Shown piece by piece: positions 52,570 through 61,389 of a stretch of 64,000 nucleotides of DNA. Within the stretch, counting starts at the first letter, position 1; every line of letters starts with the position of its first letter. Location of the stretch: assembly GCA_018241505.1 (NCBI GenBank), contig JAFEDS010000024.1, positions 1 to 64,000 of the forward strand. The letters run 5' to 3'. Origin of the DNA: Pseudomonadota bacterium. Lineage in GTDB: Bacteria; Pseudomonadota; Gammaproteobacteria; Steroidobacterales; Steroidobacteraceae. The notes beneath the pieces were generated by a model, which saw only the letters and a program-made list of their open reading frames with translations, was not told the DNA's origin and ran no database searches. The translations under genes and the position numbers were made by a program.

Positions 52570-52995
52570 ATGCACACGCATTCAATAATTGCTCAAACAC
52601 ATCAGATCTGGAAAGTCATCGTCGGAGGAGTCTTGCTGTTTGGTGGGGTTGCGATCGACATCATTGTTAGCTTCATCCCTTACGTTCGAACACTAACTCT
52701 AGCTCAAGGGCTGCTATACAACCTGCAAACCACCGCTGTAGCGGTCGCAGTTGCTGGCTTCGTGTACTTATGCACCAGAGTCCGGTGTCCGCGGTGTGGT
52801 GCGAAGTGGATCTGGATGGCAGCGCGCGGCAAGCTCAGATCGCTGGAAGCGCTGGTGACCCTAGATCGATGTCCGAACTGCGGGTTCGCCGGCAAGTCTG
52901 CGGGCTGCGTCTGTCACCGAACGCAGAATGCTCGACCAGCGAGCGTAGAAATCGTTCTTGCAGAAACAGCCGATAATGGGTTCGCTCGTCAGTAG
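52570..52995 (+). CDS. Two-helix membrane protein with zinc ribbon
   Basis: A 141-residue protein of unknown function. Two hydrophobic helices (about residues 15-35, VIVGGVLLFGGVAIDIIVSF, and 48-68, LQTTAVAVAVAGFVYLC) are followed by a four-Cys zinc ribbon: CPRCGAKW at about 73-80 and DRCPNCGF at about 99-106. A short tail contains further cysteines (GCVC). The last part should be cytosolic. No homologous family could be named. Base composition is slightly A/T-richer than the trp operon before it. Confidence 0.55.
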   Translation: MHTHSIIAQTHQIWKVIVGGVLLFGGVAIDIIVSFIPYVRTLTLAQGLLYNLQTTAVAVAVAGFVYLCTRVRCPRCGAKWIWMAARGKLRSLEALVTLDRCPNCGFAGKSAGCVCHRTQNARPASVEIVLAETADNGFARQ

Positions 52996-53105
52996 TCGAC
53001 GGCGATGAGCTACAGGATTCACCATTTCAATGGACAGCTCCGGCGGCTCATCCTCCCGTGCGACCACGGAGTCAAACAACACAAACAATGGCGCCCGAGA
53101 CAACA

Positions 53106-53852
53106 TCAGTGGTCCGGCTGCATGTCTCCCTCAATGCGGCCCAGCAGCCCGGCCAACCTTTTACCCGTGGCTGAGAGCTCAGCGTCACTCTTGAGTCCTT
53201 TTCGCCCACCCAGAAAGTAGATCACAGCTACCAGGGTTCGCCCGGCATTTGTGACCATGTACCAAATCGGCTTTCCAGCACCGTGGTCGATCTGAGGATT
53301 CTGCGTGCCGTCACCGAAGGCCTCGAAAAATTCGGCTTGATAACTCATCCCAGTGCACACGATCAGCCTTGGAGAGTATTTCCGAACCCATTCTCCGAGG
53401 ACTGGAAATCGATTCGTCCGGCACCAGTCCAGGTAGTCTCTCTTGGTCTCAAAGCCGGTTCTGGGTGCCAGCCATTCTCGCCAATGCTCAGGAGACGTAT
53501 CTTTGAATCCAATGGGATATAGATTCAGCTTGAAGTAACCGGAATTTTCATGGAAACATCGCTGTGCTGCATGGAATTCCAGATACTTCGTAACATCGTG
53601 TCCGGCCAGTGCGCATAACAACTTCAGAGCCTTCCGATTGTACTGATATGTGGGAAACTGTTTCACCTCCTCCGAGTCATTCCAACCCACGCCTCCAACA
53701 TATCCCGGCTTGCTGACGTCTTCTTCGAGTTTCAGGTTGCTTTCGGTGTGACCCTGGCCGAATTCGATCCCGCAGACCCATATTCCCGTTGGATCACCCC
53801 CGTCACAGCCGGAAAATCCAACAGCCCATTTGGCGAAGCTTTCGGTGACCAT
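53106..53852 (-). CDS. Unknown protein, 248 aa
   Basis: The frame is open to 53915, but ATG 53852 gives the best N-terminus (MVTESFAKWAVGFSGCDGGD), two bases after the MATE stop. Conserved-looking segments are GIWVCGIEFGQG, FHENSGYFKLNLYPIGF, PEHWREWLAPRTGFETKRDYL, and SPRLIVCTGMSYQAEFFEAFG. The alternation of short hydrophobic strands with G-x-E/F-G and I-V-C-T-G motifs resembles a Rossmann-like alpha/beta protein, vaguely of the uracil-DNA-glycosylase superfamily, but catalytic motifs were not confirmed. No membrane segment or signal peptide. Confidence 0.6.
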   Translation of the reverse strand: MVTESFAKWAVGFSGCDGGDPTGIWVCGIEFGQGHTESNLKLEEDVSKPGYVGGVGWNDSEEVKQFPTYQYNRKALKLLCALAGHDVTKYLEFHAAQRCFHENSGYFKLNLYPIGFKDTSPEHWREWLAPRTGFETKRDYLDWCRTNRFPVLGEWVRKYSPRLIVCTGMSYQAEFFEAFGDGTQNPQIDHGAGKPIWYMVTNAGRTLVAVIYFLGGRKGLKSDAELSATGKRLAGLLGRIEGDMQPDH

Positions 53853-53853
53853 G

Positions 53854-55242
53854 CTAGGCGCCTTCCGCCGACTGCACCGGCGTACTCTCCATCCTCGCCG
53901 TCCGCCACCCTCCAAACTTGTAATACAACACGGCCAGCACCGAAGCGAACGCCGACGACAGGGGAAAAGCCCACCAGATTGCCCCCGCCCTCAGGTGATC
54001 CGTGAAGGCTTCGGCCAGCGGAATGCGCACCAGGAGCAACGACACGGTCAAAGCAACCAGTGGCGCCATCACCGCCCCCGTCGCACGCACCACGCCAAAC
54101 AGCACCAGTGTCACGCCAAAGAACACAAAAGACGGCGTCGCGATCCTGTTGATCTGAACCGCCGCCGCCATCGCTGCCGTGCCGTCCTGTAGAAACAGCG
54201 AGTACGCATGAGTGTTGAGAATCTCGAGCAGGCCCACGACCGAACCCGTCAGAAGGGTCGCATACGCCACTCCGACGCGCGCGATAGAGGCGACTCGGTC
54301 CCATTTGCGCGCGCCGACGTTTTGCGCCGCCATGCTCGACACGCCCATGCCCACCGCGAACGCGGGCATCTGAATGTAGTTCCAAAGCTGCAGGGTCGCA
54401 CCATAGGCGGCGGCCGTATCCACCCCATAGCGATTCACGATCGAGATCATGAGAATGCCGCTCACGGACATCACGAACATCTGGGCGCTCATGGGAATGC
54501 CTTTCTTGATGAGCGTGCCGATGACCTGCCAGTCCAGCCGCAACAGGTGCCACTCGTCCTTGTGCAGCACCAGTGGATGGCGGCTGCGGCACAGGTACAC
54601 CAGCATCCAGGAGAAGCTGATGACCTGTGCAATGAACGTGGCGATGGCGGAGCCGGCAATCCCGCATTTCGGGATGGGGCCGATGCCGAAAATGAACACC
54701 GGGTTCAACACAATGTCGATGACGACCGACAACAACATGAAATAAAACGGTGTCTTCGAGTCACCGGCGCCGCGCAACACGGACATGACGAAGGCGTACA
54801 TGTACAGAATGGGTGTCGCGAGGAAGATGACACGCATGTAGGCGACGGCCAGCGGCAGCGAGTCCGGCGGCGCCTTCATGGCCACCAACAGCGGCTCGCA
54901 GATCACCCAGCCGATGACCGCCATCGTCACGGAAATGCAGGCAAAGAACGTGGCGCTGGTGCCGACGATCTTTTTGGCATGCGGCATGTTTTGAGCGCCG
55001 ATGCTCTGCCCCACAATGATGCTGGCGGCCAGTGCGATGCCGAACGCCGTGGCAATCAACAGGAACATGATTGTGTTGGCTGTCGAAGTGGCCGTGAGCG
55101 CCGCTTCGCCCAGGAAGCGGCCCACCCAGATGGAATTCACGGAGCCGTTCAAGGACTGCAACATATTGGCGAACAGGATCGGCAGCGCGAACTTGAGGAG
55201 TCCGCGGCTGATCGAGCCTTCGGTGAGGGAGAGGCGTTCCAT
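53854..55242 (-). CDS. MATE-family multidrug/sodium exporter
   Basis: A 462-residue transporter with 12 helices in two related halves. It starts LTEGSISRGLLKFALPILFAN and contains NSIWVGRFLGEAALTATSTAN, then FLATPILYMYAFVMSVLRGAGDS and KTPFYFMLLSVVIDIVLNPVFIF. The second half begins at about 245. It is of the NorM/DinF-like class; substrates are unknown. The stop is one base before the ATG of the unknown protein, so the two could be co-transcribed. Confidence 0.9.
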   Translation of the reverse strand: MERLSLTEGSISRGLLKFALPILFANMLQSLNGSVNSIWVGRFLGEAALTATSTANTIMFLLIATAFGIALAASIIVGQSIGAQNMPHAKKIVGTSATFFACISVTMAVIGWVICEPLLVAMKAPPDSLPLAVAYMRVIFLATPILYMYAFVMSVLRGAGDSKTPFYFMLLSVVIDIVLNPVFIFGIGPIPKCGIAGSAIATFIAQVISFSWMLVYLCRSRHPLVLHKDEWHLLRLDWQVIGTLIKKGIPMSAQMFVMSVSGILMISIVNRYGVDTAAAYGATLQLWNYIQMPAFAVGMGVSSMAAQNVGARKWDRVASIARVGVAYATLLTGSVVGLLEILNTHAYSLFLQDGTAAMAAAVQINRIATPSFVFFGVTLVLFGVVRATGAVMAPLVALTVSLLLVRIPLAEAFTDHLRAGAIWWAFPLSSAFASVLAVLYYKFGGWRTARMESTPVQSAEGA

Positions 55243-55299
55243 GGCTGCCAGCGGGATGCGATTGCGGGCGGGAAGGCTACCAGCTACCGGCGGCGGCAG

Positions 55300-55401
55300 G
55301 CTACCAGCGCTGGGAGGCTATCGGCGCCCCAAAGGTACCGACGCCGCGAGACCACGAGCGCCCCAACGCTACCAGCGCTGCGAGGCCATCGGCGCCCCAA
55401 A
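55300..55401. repeat. 34-bp tandem repeat reaching into the ubiB 3' end
   Basis: Three full units (55300-55333, 55334-55367, 55368-55401) of the form GCTACCAGCGCTGCGAGGCCATCGG and onward, and a fourth diverged copy that begins at 55402 and forms the last codons and stop of ubiB. Further fragments lie at about 55275-55299. Confidence 0.7.
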
Positions 55402-55402
55402 T

Positions 55403-57046
55403 CTACCGGCGCCGCGAGGCCACCAGCAGCCACACCGCCCCAAGCGCACTCAGCGCCCACCCCGGCCAGTAGCCGGCGCCATTCACGCCCAACCACACCA
55501 GGCCACCCAGGACAATCGCCGCTCCCACCGTCACCCCATCCCGCCGCCGCCCCGCCTGGCGCAATTCGGCGCGGATCTCCTCAGCCGTCGGCGACTCTAC
55601 CTGCATGTGGAAAACGCCCCCCTGGGAGCGATGCACCGCCGCCTTGAGCAGCGAAGGCAGCGCGCGCGCGGCCTCGAGCAACTCCGGCATCTGCTGGCGC
55701 AGGTTCCGGAACACCTGGCGCACGCCGACCCGCTCGCGCATCCATTCACGCAGAATCGGGCTCGCGGTCTTCCAGATGTCGAGCTGCGGATACAGGTCGC
55801 GCCCCAGCCCCTCGACGTTCAGCAGGGTTTTCTGCAACAGAATCAACTGCGGCTGGATCTGCATGTTGAAGCGGCGCGAGATCTCGAACAGCCGTACCAG
55901 GATGTTGCCGAAGGAAACATCCTCGAGCGGCCGGTCGAAGATCGGTTCCAACACGGTGCGGATGGCGGACTCCATCTCATCCACGCGCGTGTCGGGGGGC
56001 ACCCATCCCGACTCGACGTGTAGCAGGGCGACCCGCCGGTAGTCACGATCAAACACCGCGAGAAAATTCTCGGCCAGGTAGTTCTGATCGCGCGGGTCCA
56101 GTGTGCCCATGATGCCGAAGTCGACGGCCGCGTAGCGTGGCTTGCCGGGATCGGTCACGCTCACGAAGATGTTTCCCGGGTGCATGTCCGCGTGAAAGAA
56201 GTTGTGGCGGAACACCTGGGTGAAGAAGATGCGTACGCCGTTTTCGGCGAGCAGCGGGATGTTGGTTCCCACCGAGCGCAGCCGCTCCATGTCGCTGATC
56301 GGCACGCCGTGGATGCGTTCCATGACCATGACATTGATACGGCAGTAATCCCAGTAGACTTCCGGGACGTAGAGCAGGTCGGAGCCGGCGAAGTTGCGTT
56401 TGAGCTGGGATGCGTTGGCGGCTTCGCGCATCAGGTCGAGCTCATCGAGAATGGTCTTCTCGTACTCGGCCACCACTTCAACGGGCCGCAGGCGGCGGCT
56501 CTCGCTCCAGTAGCGCTCTGCCAGGCGCGCAAGCGCATACAACACTTCGAGGTCGCGTTTGATGACCTCGCTCATGCCCGGGCGCAACACCTTCACGACG
56601 ACTTCGGCGCCGCTTTTCAGCCGTGCCGTATGGACCTGCGCGATGGAAGCGGCGGCCAACGGCGTCTCATCGAAGTCCGCGAACGTCTCGGTCACGGGCT
56701 GGCCGTGGGCCTTCTCAATCGCCGCGCGCGCCATGGATCCCGGGAAAGGCGGCACCCGATCCTGCAATTTCGCCAATTCCACCGCAATGTCCAGCGGCAA
56801 CAAGTCGCGCCGCGTGGACACCGCCTGCCCGAACTTCACGAATATCGGTCCGAGCTCCTGCAGCGCGAGCCGTAACCGCTCGCCGCGCTCGGCCCGGCGG
56901 CGGCGTTCAAACCAGACATCCGGCGAGAGGAAGAACAGGAAGCGCAGCGGCCGGTACAGGTGGGTTGCACGGACGAACTCGTCCAACCCGTGCTTCAGAA
57001 GAACACGTTGAATCTGGAGCAGGCGAGCGAGAACACGCAGCTTCAC
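55403..57046 (-). CDS. ubiB: Ubiquinone biosynthesis protein UbiB
   Basis: A 547-residue atypical protein kinase-like ATPase of the ADCK/UbiB family. GTG at 57046 is the start, overlapping the ubiJ stop as GTGA. Visible are the KxGQ motif in GPIFVKFGQAVSTRRDLLP, the Ala-rich loop AAASIAQVHTA, ELDLMREAANASQLKRNF, HADMHPGNIFVS and AVDFGIMGTLDPRDQNYLA with the metal-binding Asp. A C-terminal hydrophobic pair of helices anchors it to the membrane. The frame is open to 57217 inside ubiJ. The last codons lie in a 34-bp repeat. Confidence 0.93.
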   Translation of the reverse strand: MKLRVLARLLQIQRVLLKHGLDEFVRATHLYRPLRFLFFLSPDVWFERRRRAERGERLRLALQELGPIFVKFGQAVSTRRDLLPLDIAVELAKLQDRVPPFPGSMARAAIEKAHGQPVTETFADFDETPLAAASIAQVHTARLKSGAEVVVKVLRPGMSEVIKRDLEVLYALARLAERYWSESRRLRPVEVVAEYEKTILDELDLMREAANASQLKRNFAGSDLLYVPEVYWDYCRINVMVMERIHGVPISDMERLRSVGTNIPLLAENGVRIFFTQVFRHNFFHADMHPGNIFVSVTDPGKPRYAAVDFGIMGTLDPRDQNYLAENFLAVFDRDYRRVALLHVESGWVPPDTRVDEMESAIRTVLEPIFDRPLEDVSFGNILVRLFEISRRFNMQIQPQLILLQKTLLNVEGLGRDLYPQLDIWKTASPILREWMRERVGVRQVFRNLRQQMPELLEAARALPSLLKAAVHRSQGGVFHMQVESPTAEEIRAELRQAGRRRDGVTVGAAIVLGGLVWLGVNGAGYWPGWALSALGAVWLLVASRRR

Positions 57047-57633
57047 GGGCGCGTCAGAAGATCGATGCGGGCCGCAATTCGGTCCACGTCCTCGCGAAGT
57101 TGATCGACGCCCTGCAGGTACTGATCGGCCTCGGCACGCGGCACGAGATCGCGCCGCTCGTGACCCAGATACTCGGCGGCATTGCGCACAGTTGTTTCCG
57201 CTGCCTTGCGCGTCCAACCGAAGGCGGCGCGGGCGAATCGCCCGATCTGATGCGCAGGGACATCACCCACAACGAGTGACAACTCGTCTTCGAGATCCGG
57301 CCGTAGCAACAACATCAGCTCGCGAAACTTCTGAGCGAGCTCCGCATCGCCATCGACCCGGACATCGCCCCGCTGCATGAGCGCCTCGGGCGCCGTTCCC
57401 GACAGTGCCAGCAGACTGAAAGGTCCCCCCCGGATGACTGCATCGGCCGGGGTGTCAGCCTCGACCGGACTCAACTTCAATGACAGGCCCGTCGACTCGA
57501 TCAGCACCCGGCGCGGGCTGCCGGCGATGGCCACCGCGACGCGGTGCCCGGCCAGCTCGGCGCACAGCCGTTGCGCCCGCGGCGAGCGCGGCAGTCCACG
57601 GTTGAGCACGTTTTCGAGGGTGGCCGTCAGCAT
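57043..57633 (-). CDS. ubiJ: Ubiquinone accessory factor UbiJ
   Basis: A 196-residue protein with an SCP2-like lipid-binding domain (ALSGTAPEALMQRGDVRVDGDAELAQKF) and a helical C-terminus (RDLVPRAEADQYLQGVDQL). UbiJ together with UbiK organises the aerobic ubiquinone-ring-modification complex. It overlaps the ubiB start; upstream lies a response regulator gene where other gammaproteobacteria usually have ubiE. Confidence 0.9.
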   Translation of the reverse strand: MLTATLENVLNRGLPRSPRAQRLCAELAGHRVAVAIAGSPRRVLIESTGLSLKLSPVEADTPADAVIRGGPFSLLALSGTAPEALMQRGDVRVDGDAELAQKFRELMLLLRPDLEDELSLVVGDVPAHQIGRFARAAFGWTRKAAETTVRNAAEYLGHERRDLVPRAEADQYLQGVDQLREDVDRIAARIDLLTRP

Positions 57634-57659
57634 AGGGCGGCCATCTTATCCGAACCGCC

Positions 57660-58490
57660 CTAAGTAGCCGAGGGGAGCGCCGGTCCGCTGTGAATGTCGG
57701 TCAGGTAGCGATCGACGTCAGCCAGATAGTCTGTCAACAGATCGTGCGCCTTCAAGGTGAGCGATACGAAATCGCGCCGGCCATCGCGCGCATCCGGTAC
57801 CCGGTCAACATAGCCGCGGGCGGTGAGCTCACCGATCCGCCGCAGCGAGGTGGTGGCCGACACACCCGGAATCGAGATGGTCAGCGCCGACACCGACAGC
57901 TTGTGATCGCCCTGCTCCGTCCGCAGCAGCTCGAGCAGCAACTCCCAGGCAACATCATCCAGCTTGTGCTCGTCATAGCGGCCGCGCAGCGAGCGCAGCT
58001 TCTCAATGGCATCCAGCACCGGCACCTTGCGCCGCCCGGTTGACTCGAGGTCGCTCGCAATACCCTCATGAGCGATGTCGGGGGCGCGGCCGCGGTGAAT
58101 CAGCCGGTCCTGGCGGGCGCGCTCGAGCGCCTTGGTGACCGCGGCCACCAGCTCGGCGGTGCTGACGGGCTTCACGAGAAAATCACAGGCGCCGCCGCGC
58201 AGCGCACTGATCGCGGACTCCAGGGACGGCTGCGCCGTCAGCAACAGGATGCGCGGCGTCGGCCGGCCGAGCGGCGTCTCGTTCAAGGCTTGGGCGAACT
58301 GCAGCCCACTCATGTGCGGCATGTACAGATCGGTCACGATCACCGCGATATCTCTGTTCGCACTGACAGTGGTCAGTGCCTGCATCGGGTCGCTGCTCGT
58401 GACACAGTTGAACCCGGCGCCCCCGAGCGCGCGCTCGAGGACGGTCAGGGTCGTGAGATCGTCGTCGAGAAGCAGGATTACTTCTTTCAT
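57660..58490 (-). CDS. Response regulator with MarR-like output domain
   Basis: A 276-residue regulator. The receiver shows ILLLDDDLTTL, the phospho-Asp in AVIVTDLYMPHMSG (about residue 54), and the Lys in CDFLVKPVSTAEL. The C-terminal half (about 170-265) is a winged helix of the MarR type: WELLLELLRTEQGDHKLSVSAL, then ATTSLRRIGELTARGYVDRV and DARDGRRDFVSLT. The combination is uncommon. It sits between ubiE and ubiJ in the same direction, so ubiquinone genes and this regulator may be co-expressed. Confidence 0.88.
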   Translation of the reverse strand: MKEVILLLDDDLTTLTVLERALGGAGFNCVTSSDPMQALTTVSANRDIAVIVTDLYMPHMSGLQFAQALNETPLGRPTPRILLLTAQPSLESAISALRGGACDFLVKPVSTAELVAAVTKALERARQDRLIHRGRAPDIAHEGIASDLESTGRRKVPVLDAIEKLRSLRGRYDEHKLDDVAWELLLELLRTEQGDHKLSVSALTISIPGVSATTSLRRIGELTARGYVDRVPDARDGRRDFVSLTLKAHDLLTDYLADVDRYLTDIHSGPALPSAT

Positions 58491-58511
58491 GTCGCGGTGA
58501 GTGGTACCGGG

Positions 58512-59261
58512 TCAGGCCTTGTAGCCGCGATGGACGGCCACGATGCCGCCCGAGAGATTGTGATACCGGCAGCCCTCCAGCCCCGCGGATTTCAGCATTT
58601 CCAGCAACGGCTCCTGGGCCGGATGCATGCGGATCGACTCCGCAAGATAACGGTAGCTGGCCTCATCGCCCGCGACGAGCCGCCCGAGCAGCGGCAATAT
58701 GCGGAACGAGTATGTGTCATATAACGGCTTCAGGGCAGGCACCACTGGTTGGGAAAATTCGAGGACCAGAAGCTGTCCGCCCGGCTTCAACACCCGCTGC
58801 ATGGACGCCAGCGCGGCCGCCTTGTCAGTGACATTGCGCAGCCCGAAGCCGATGGTGACGCAATCGAAGCTCCCCGCGGCGAACGGCAGCTTTTCCGCGT
58901 TCGCCTGTACATAACGCAGGTTGCCCGCGAACCCGGCATCCAGCAGCCGCTCCCGGCCCCGGGCGAGCATCGCCGCGTTGATATCGGTGAGCACCACGGT
59001 TCCCTTCCGGCCGACCTGTTTGGCGAGGCCGGAGCACAAATCACCCGTGCCGCCGGCAACATCCAGGGCGCTCTGCCCCGGGCGCAAATTCGCCAGGGAC
59101 AGGGTGAACTGCTTCCACAGGCGATGCGCGCCCCCGGACATCAGGTCGTTCATCAGGTCGTAGTTGCCCGCGACCGAGTCGAACACCCCGCGCACCCGGC
59201 GGGCCTTGTCTCCCCAGGGAATCCGCTCGAAGCCGAAATCCGTTGAAGTGTCGTCTGCCAT
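58512..59261 (-). CDS. ubiE: Ubiquinone/menaquinone C-methyltransferase UbiE
   Basis: A 249-residue SAM-dependent methyltransferase acting on demethyl-benzoquinol. Motif I is [20 protein letters not shown]; motifs follow in [37 protein letters not shown] and [21 protein letters not shown]. The start ATG 59261 follows a GCAGG site; the frame is open to 59339. The gene starts the ubi cluster. Confidence 0.93.
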   Translation of the reverse strand: MADDTSTDFGFERIPWGDKARRVRGVFDSVAGNYDLMNDLMSGGAHRLWKQFTLSLANLRPGQSALDVAGGTGDLCSGLAKQVGRKGTVVLTDINAAMLARGRERLLDAGFAGNLRYVQANAEKLPFAAGSFDCVTIGFGLRNVTDKAAALASMQRVLKPGGQLLVLEFSQPVVPALKPLYDTYSFRILPLLGRLVAGDEASYRYLAESIRMHPAQEPLLEMLKSAGLEGCRYHNLSGGIVAVHRGYKA

Positions 59262-59355
59262 AACCTGCATCCCGTGCCAGACCCCATTATGGCACCTGAC
59301 GACGTCCCTTTTCGTCCCGCCGTTGCGTCCTGTCCTCACAGGTCCGGACGATAAT

Positions 59356-59471
59356 TAACCTTGGGTTGCTTTTTGATGTTGCTTTTTTGAAGCAGCGCTG
59401 TGCAGAATCAGCCCCGGATACGGGGGTCTTGAACGGAAGAAGGCCGGGCGCTCAAACGCCCGGCCTTTTTT
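59356..59471 (+). ncRNA. Candidate small RNA with orphan terminator
   Basis: No protein gene reads into this point on the plus strand, yet a strong terminator lies at 59440-59471. Upstream are small hairpins: TGCTT...AAGCA (about 59379-59393) and CCCCG-GATA-CGGGG (59413-59425). Either a small RNA of roughly 110 nt is made here, or the element is a 5' leader attenuator for the hybrid kinase. No known RNA family could be assigned by eye. Confidence 0.35.
59440..59471 (+). terminator. Strong intrinsic terminator
   Basis: An 11-bp perfect stem: AAGGCCGGGCG (59440-59450) with CGCCCGGCCTT (59457-59467), 6-nt loop, followed by a T run (59466-59471). On the minus strand it has no good U tract, so it acts on plus-strand RNA. 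Confidence 0.85.
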
Positions 59472-59557
59472 CATGGGCGCCCCCGGTGACGTCCCAGCTT
59501 CGACACACCCTTTTGATTTTCCATGTCGGTTTCCAGTCACACTGCTAGCATCGGTTC

Positions 59558-61351
59558 ATGCCGCAGGGTGACAGTGCAAGCGCGCAGGACAGATCGGGGT
59601 TGGTGGCCGCTGAGCTGGTTCGCGCCCAATATCGGAATATCCCCACTGCCGTCTCGGTCAACGCCGTCATCGCCGCGCTGCTGTGCATCGCCTTGCAGGA
59701 GACGGTGCCACTCGAGCGGCTCGGATGGTGGCTGTTGGTGGTGTATGTCGTCGCCGCCATCCGGTTTCTGGTGTGGCTGCGATTTCACTCAGCGTCCCTG
59801 GACGATGCCGTAACCCGGATGTATCGGCGGCTCGCCGTCGCCGGCTCCGGGGTGAACGGGCTCGTGTGGGGCGCGGGCGGAATCATTCTGTATGCGTCCC
59901 ATAGCCCCGCCAGTCAGTTCCTGTTGCTGATCACTCAATTCGGCATGGGTGCGGGGGCCGCCTACGCATCCGCGCCGGCGTTCGCGGCTGTCATGGCCTA
60001 CCTGCTGCCGAGCGTACTTTTGTCATCAGTCCCCTTCTTCATGGAGGGCGACTCGGTCCACGTGACGTTGGGCACGATGTTGTTCGTGTTCGTTGCCGCG
60101 GCCACCCATTTTACGTACGGCATTTCGCGGACGATTGCACGTGCCATCGCTCTGCGATTCGAGAACCTCGAGCTCATCCACGAGCTGCGCAACCAGACTT
60201 TGGCTGCCGAACAAGCGCGTGAGGCAGCCGAGGAAGCCAATGTCGCGAAGTCCCGCTTTCTGGCGGCGGCTGGTCACGACTTGCGACAGCCTCTACACGC
60301 GCTCGGGTTCTTTGTGGACGCACTTCAGGAACAGTCGCTTGCTGCGGACGGTCGAGCGGTGGTTACCAACATCAGGCGTTCCGTGGACGCCATGGAAGAC
60401 CTCTTCAATTCGCTGCTCGATGTATCCCGACTCGACGCCGGCATCGTCCGTCCGCGGGTAGCGACGATCGCGTTATCGCCCTTGATGGAGCGAGTACGCG
60501 TCGAGTTCGAACCCGCGGCCGCGCAAAAGCAGCTTTCCTTGCGCGTGCGGCGCAACTCGCTTTTTGTACGAAGCGATCCTGTTCTGCTCGAGCGCGTCAT
60601 GCGCAACCTGGTTTCCAATGCGGTGCGTTACACCGATCGAGGAAAAATCGTGCTCGGTGCCCGTCGCGTGGGCGGCATGGTGCGAATCGAGGTCTGGGAT
60701 TCCGGGCGCGGTATTCCAAAGGACAAGCATCGGGAGATTTTTCAGGAGTTTCGACAGCTCGATAATCCGCAGCGCGATCGGCGTAAGGGATTGGGCTTGG
60801 GACTCGCCATCGTGGAGCGCCTCGTGAAGCTGCTCGATCACCCGCTAGAGCTGACCTCGCAGCCCGGCAAAGGCTCGGTATTCGCCGTGACAGTGCCGCG
60901 CGGCCGGCGGGAGGAGTTCGTGCCCGGTGAGGCGGACGGTCAGATCGTCGTTGATCGTGACGTAGCCAACTCGTTGATTCTGGTGGTCGACGACGAACTT
61001 GACGTGCGCGAGAGCATGTCGGCGCTACTGCGTCGTTGGCATTGTGAAGTCGTGGCCGCGGAGTCCTGTGAGGACATGTTGCATAAGCTCGTCTCGGTGC
61101 AGCGCATTCCGGACCTGATTGTTTCGGACTACCGATTAAACGAAGGCGAGAACGGCATCGAGGTCGTTGCGCGCCTGCGCGAGGAATTCAACGCTCAGGT
61201 CCCCGCTCTGCTGATCACCGGCGATACCGGGATCGAGCAGCTCATAGAAGCCGAGGAAAGTGGGCTGCACGTGCTGCACAAACCCCTGAATCCGTCCCGG
61301 CTCCGAGCGTTAATAGCGAATCTGCGCCGGGAGAGGATCCGCGCAGCCTGA
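59558..61351 (+). CDS. Hybrid histidine kinase, copy 1
   Basis: A 597-residue kinase with six N-terminal membrane helices (about 30-195), a coiled coil, a HisKA/HATPase core and a C-terminal receiver. The phospho-His lies in AAAGHDLRQPLHALGFFVDA; the ATPase motifs are RVMRNLVSNAVRYTDRGKIV, VWDSGRGIPKDKHREIFQEF and KGLGLGLAIVERLV. The receiver keeps SLILVVDDELDVRESMSALL, the Asp in LIVSDYRLNEGENG and the Lys in HVLHKPLNPSRL. Kinases of this group usually signal to NarL/FixJ regulators, such as the one at the window edge. Confidence 0.9.
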   Translation: MPQGDSASAQDRSGLVAAELVRAQYRNIPTAVSVNAVIAALLCIALQETVPLERLGWWLLVVYVVAAIRFLVWLRFHSASLDDAVTRMYRRLAVAGSGVNGLVWGAGGIILYASHSPASQFLLLITQFGMGAGAAYASAPAFAAVMAYLLPSVLLSSVPFFMEGDSVHVTLGTMLFVFVAAATHFTYGISRTIARAIALRFENLELIHELRNQTLAAEQAREAAEEANVAKSRFLAAAGHDLRQPLHALGFFVDALQEQSLAADGRAVVTNIRRSVDAMEDLFNSLLDVSRLDAGIVRPRVATIALSPLMERVRVEFEPAAAQKQLSLRVRRNSLFVRSDPVLLERVMRNLVSNAVRYTDRGKIVLGARRVGGMVRIEVWDSGRGIPKDKHREIFQEFRQLDNPQRDRRKGLGLGLAIVERLVKLLDHPLELTSQPGKGSVFAVTVPRGRREEFVPGEADGQIVVDRDVANSLILVVDDELDVRESMSALLRRWHCEVVAAESCEDMLHKLVSVQRIPDLIVSDYRLNEGENGIEVVARLREEFNAQVPALLITGDTGIEQLIEAEESGLHVLHKPLNPSRLRALIANLRRERIRAA

Positions 61352-61389
61352 GAGGTCAGGCGATGCACGAGGTCTCGAGCCAAGGCGTG

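Noticed and set aside
53106-53852. Assignment of the unknown 248-residue protein as a uracil-DNA glycosylase
   Set aside because: Only a loose pattern resemblance was seen; catalytic motifs of the family were not identified, so no function is given.
54208-56023. Long plus-strand open frames over the MATE and ubiB genes
   Set aside because: Both are antisense to well-identified genes (MATE exporter and UbiB) and are His/Arg/Pro-rich, as expected for shadows of GC-rich coding DNA.
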